From Isoptericola sp. BMS4 (GTDB taxonomy: Bacteria; Actinomycetota; Actinomycetes; Actinomycetales; Cellulomonadaceae): DNA of 54,463 nucleotides. Below, in pieces: positions 52,536 to 54,463 of this stretch. Numbering within the stretch: the stretch's first letter is position 1; every line of letters begins with the position of its first letter. The stretch spans positions 3,546,768-3,601,230 of the forward strand of contig NZ_SIRP01000001.1 of NCBI RefSeq assembly GCF_011634835.1, written 5' to 3'. Both the position numbers and the translations under genes were made by a program. Under the pieces are notes generated by a model. The model was given only the letters and a program-made list of their open reading frames with translations, was not told the origin of the DNA and did not search any database.

Positions 52536-53222
52536 GTGCGTCGCGACCGTCCGGATCCCGCCGAGGGCACGCCCGTGGCCGCGGTCGGGTGCGACGAGCC
52601 GGACGGGGCCGGCAGGGCAGGTCGCGAGGAACGGTGGGCGCGACGGTTCGCCTGGCCGGTGCTGGTCGCGGCGCTCGTGTCCGTCCCCGCCGTCTGGCTG
52701 ACGCTGCTGTCCGAGCCGTACCGGACGGTCGGTACCGTCGGCAGCCTGCTCACCGGCGCGGTCCTGCTCGCCGAGACGGTCGTGCTGTTCGTCGCCTCGG
52801 ACGACAAGCGGGCCTGGGTGCGGCGGAACCGGTGGCTGGTCGTCGTCACGCTGGCGATCGCCGTCTCGGTGGTGCTGGCGGTCGGTCCCACCCAGCTGCT
52901 GCGGCTGATCCGCGCCGTCGGCGCCCTGCGGCTGCTGCGCGCCCGCCACATCGTGCGCGCCGGCCGGCGGGTCATGGGCCAGGCCTCCCTCACCACGGCG
53001 TGGGAGCGGGTGCTGACCGGCGTCGTCGTCACGGTGGTCGCCGCGTTCGTCGCCGTCGTGCTGGCCGACCCGACGTCGCGCAGCCGGGTGCTGATCGAGG
53101 ACCTGGTGGGCGGCCCCGCGTACGTCTGGATGGTGGTGCTCGCCGGCCTGGTCCTCAGCGCCGCGGTCTTCGTGCTCGTGCGCTCGCGTGGCCGCCGCCG
53201 CGACGACGAGTTGTCAGGGTGA
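52536..53222 (+). CDS. Four-helix membrane protein with S4-like Arg-rich segment
   Basis: A 228-residue protein with four predicted membrane helices. The segment LLRLIRAVGALRLLRARHIVRAG has Arg at roughly every third or fourth position and recalls the S4 helix of voltage sensors, but no pore loop is seen after it. Function not recognised. Leaderless start at GTG 52536. The last residues (ELSG) and the TGA stop are encoded by the first 15 bases of a 50-bp palindromic repeat, so the gene end was set by the repeat. Confidence 0.65.
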   Translation: MRRDRPDPAEGTPVAAVGCDEPDGAGRAGREERWARRFAWPVLVAALVSVPAVWLTLLSEPYRTVGTVGSLLTGAVLLAETVVLFVASDDKRAWVRRNRWLVVVTLAIAVSVVLAVGPTQLLRLIRAVGALRLLRARHIVRAGRRVMGQASLTTAWERVLTGVVVTVVAAFVAVVLADPTSRSRVLIEDLVGGPAYVWMVVLAGLVLSAAVFVLVRSRGRRRDDELSG

Positions 53223-53257
53223 GAGCGGCGTTTCCCTCGCGCACGGTCTGACAGCTC
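53208..53257. repeat. 50-bp imperfect palindrome, copy 1
   Basis: Arms GAGTTGTCAG and CTGACAGCTC (one mismatch) enclose a GC-rich core. It overlaps the end of the membrane protein gene. It starts 61 bp before copy 2. Confidence 0.8.
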
Positions 53258-53268
53258 ACGCGTACGGC

Positions 53269-53318
53269 GAGTTGTCAGACCGAGCGCGGCGTATACCTCG
53301 CGCAGGGTCTGACAACTC
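53269..53318. repeat. 50-bp palindrome, copy 2
   Basis: This is the most symmetric copy: 13-bp perfect arms (53269-53281 with 53306-53318) around a core that is itself nearly symmetric about GTATAC. It ends 7 bases before the stop codon of the nuclease-like gene. Confidence 0.85.
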
Positions 53319-53325
53319 GCGCGGC

Positions 53326-54258
53326 TCATGCGACGAGGTGGCGGCGCACGATCGCGACGACGCGCCCCGGCTCGTACCGGGCCGCCATCGCGGGCAGCCG
53401 GATCCGCACGGTCCGCGCGTCGGCCCCGATCTCGGCGTCACGCAGCAGGTCGTCGTACCACCGGTCGCGCTCCATGTGCCCGACGCCGTCGACCTCGACG
53501 ACGAACCGCCGCCCGCCGGCCAGCAGCCACTCGACGTCGAGGAACCGCCGTCGGCCCCGCGCGTCGCGGCGCACCGCCTGCCGCGTCGGCTCGGGCAGCC
53601 CGGCGGCGCGACAGAGCCGCGCGAGGTCGATCTCGGCGAGCGAGTCCGCCCCGCCGACGACGTCCGCGAGCGCCAGCCGCATGACCTTGCGGTGCCGCAC
53701 CCGGCCCACCTCGTCGAGCATGGTGAACAGGTCGTCCGTCGTCGCCGACCGCTGCTGCACGACGGCGGCCATCAGCCCCGACGCGGTGCGCCAGGATCGC
53801 TGCCACGCCGCGGCGTCGACTGCGGCTCTGGCCACCGTGTGCACCGGGAGCCCGGCGGCCTCGACGACGTGGTCGTCCCGCAGCCGGCGCGATTCGTGGA
53901 CCGTCAACCACCGGTGCCGGTCGGGCTCGGCCCCACGGGGCACCACCAGGTGGACCGACTCCCGGTACCAGCCGGTGATCCCGTGCACCTCGAGTGCGGT
54001 CCACGCACCGATCACGCTGCGCGCGGGGCTACCGAGCACCGCCGCCCACCGCTGCGCCTCGCAGGTGAGCGGGCCGCGGTGCGTCACGACGACGGTCGGG
54101 CTCAGCTCGCGCCAACGCAGCGCGCGGAGGTGGCAGGCGACCTCGTCCCTGCCGACGTCGAGCGCAGCCAGCTGAGCGCGGGTGACGACCCGATGCTGCC
54201 GGCGGATGAGGCCGACGAGCCCGGGGACTGTCTCGTACACGCTCCTGGTTCCTGTCAT
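53326..54258 (-). CDS. AbiEi/DUF559-like protein with PD-(D/E)XK-type nuclease region
   Basis: A 310-residue protein. The N-terminal part (GLVGLIRRQHRVVTRAQLAAL, ACHLRALRWRELSPTVVVTHRG) looks like the AbiEi-type winged-helix domain of type IV toxin-antitoxin proteins. The C-terminal part, RRFLDVEWLLAGGRRFVVEVDGVGHMERDRWYDDLLRDAEI, has the D...EVDG...H layout of Vsr/DUF559 endonuclease-like domains. Such proteins are common and variable in Cellulomonadaceae; their role is unproven, possibly defence or stress. ATG 54258 has no good ribosome site. Repeat copies 2 and 3 lie on either side of the gene. Confidence 0.65.
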   Translation of the reverse strand: MTGTRSVYETVPGLVGLIRRQHRVVTRAQLAALDVGRDEVACHLRALRWRELSPTVVVTHRGPLTCEAQRWAAVLGSPARSVIGAWTALEVHGITGWYRESVHLVVPRGAEPDRHRWLTVHESRRLRDDHVVEAAGLPVHTVARAAVDAAAWQRSWRTASGLMAAVVQQRSATTDDLFTMLDEVGRVRHRKVMRLALADVVGGADSLAEIDLARLCRAAGLPEPTRQAVRRDARGRRRFLDVEWLLAGGRRFVVEVDGVGHMERDRWYDDLLRDAEIGADARTVRIRLPAMAARYEPGRVVAIVRRHLVA

Positions 54259-54463
54259 CACGGCAGGGTGGTGCGGGCGAAGGCTGCGCGACCGACAGCC
54301 GGAGCGATCTGTGCGTCGCGTGGCCCTGTGGGCACGGTCCCGCCGAGTTGTCAGGGTGTGCGCGACGTCTACGTCGCGCAGGGTCTGACAACTCACACGC
54401 AGGCGGGTTCAAGCGGTCGTCGCAACACGCGTCGTCAGGCTGTCAAGAGTAGGCGGTTGAGTG
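54259..54463. other. Right-end intergenic region
   Basis: No gene is seen from the nuclease start to the window end. It contains repeat copy 3. A gene may begin beyond the edge. Confidence 0.5.
54345..54394. repeat. 50-bp palindrome, copy 3
   Basis: The 10-bp arms GAGTTGTCAG and CTGACAACTC are perfect, and the length equals that of the other copies. The core differs mainly in the first half. It lies 86 bp upstream of the nuclease-like start. Confidence 0.85.

Noticed and set aside
52536-53222. Voltage-gated ion channel
   Set aside because: There is an Arg-rich S4-like helix, but no selectivity-filter loop or pore helices, and the protein is too short.

Overview
The window is about 54 kb of very GC-rich DNA (coding regions rich in G/C at third positions, many GTG starts) from an actinobacterium. 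A WhiB protein, a manB / DUF3499 / metallopeptidase / whiB neighbourhood like the mycobacterial Rv3257c-Rv3260c order, DUF5719, two LytR-CpsA-Psr proteins, TIGR03089 and purE/purK point to Micrococcales. Cellulomonadaceae is my best guess, from gene content alone. There are no rRNA or tRNA genes, transposases, integrases or CRISPR arrays that I can see. Nearly everything between 67 and 46330 concerns cell-surface polymers.

Region 1 (67-13375) is a surface glycopolymer locus. It holds a LicC-like nucleotidyltransferase, a CDP-glycerol glycerophosphotransferase-like (TagF-like) protein, a GT4 glycosyltransferase, three proteins of polysialyltransferase or DUF6716 type, two GT2 enzymes, and one 706-residue chain joining a CMP-acylneuraminate synthetase, a KdsC-like HAD phosphatase and a NeuB-type synthase. 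A mannose-6-phosphate isomerase is divergent from that fusion. No NeuC-type epimerase is present, so the set fits synthesis of CMP-Kdn from mannose 6-phosphate better than CMP-Neu5Ac. The polymer may be a teichulosonic-acid-like or Kdn-decorated wall polymer (inference).

Region 2 (13377-26651) has a leucine/valine dehydrogenase-type enzyme, an OafA-type O-acyltransferase with an apparent 5' frameshift in a C6 tract, and a galactofuranose module (glf, a two-domain GlfT1-like protein, a GlfT2-like enzyme). It ends with a sulfotransferase-like protein, a secreted PGRP-type amidase and a secreted SpoIID/LytB protein.

Region 3 (26668-37723) is the conserved actinobacterial block: Trm112-like protein, manB, a second manA, DUF3499, a degenerate metallopeptidase, an MBL-fold protein, DUF5719, a giant GT2-membrane protein, whiB and TIGR03089. 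Region 4 (37744-46330) has a methyltransferase, an LPG-synthase-type membrane protein, two glycosyltransferases and a DUF2142 membrane protein, then two LCP ligases that could attach the polymers to peptidoglycan. Region 5 (46422-54463) has purK-purE, two divergent two-component systems, a small membrane protein and an AbiEi/DUF559-like nuclease gene bracketed by copies of a 50-bp palindrome.

Two signals recur across the window. First, a TANNNT hexamer lies 6-8 nt upstream of the start codon at twelve genes, the pattern of leaderless actinobacterial transcripts; it also settles several start codons. Second, perfect hairpins with 27- and 29-bp stems sit exactly between convergent genes.
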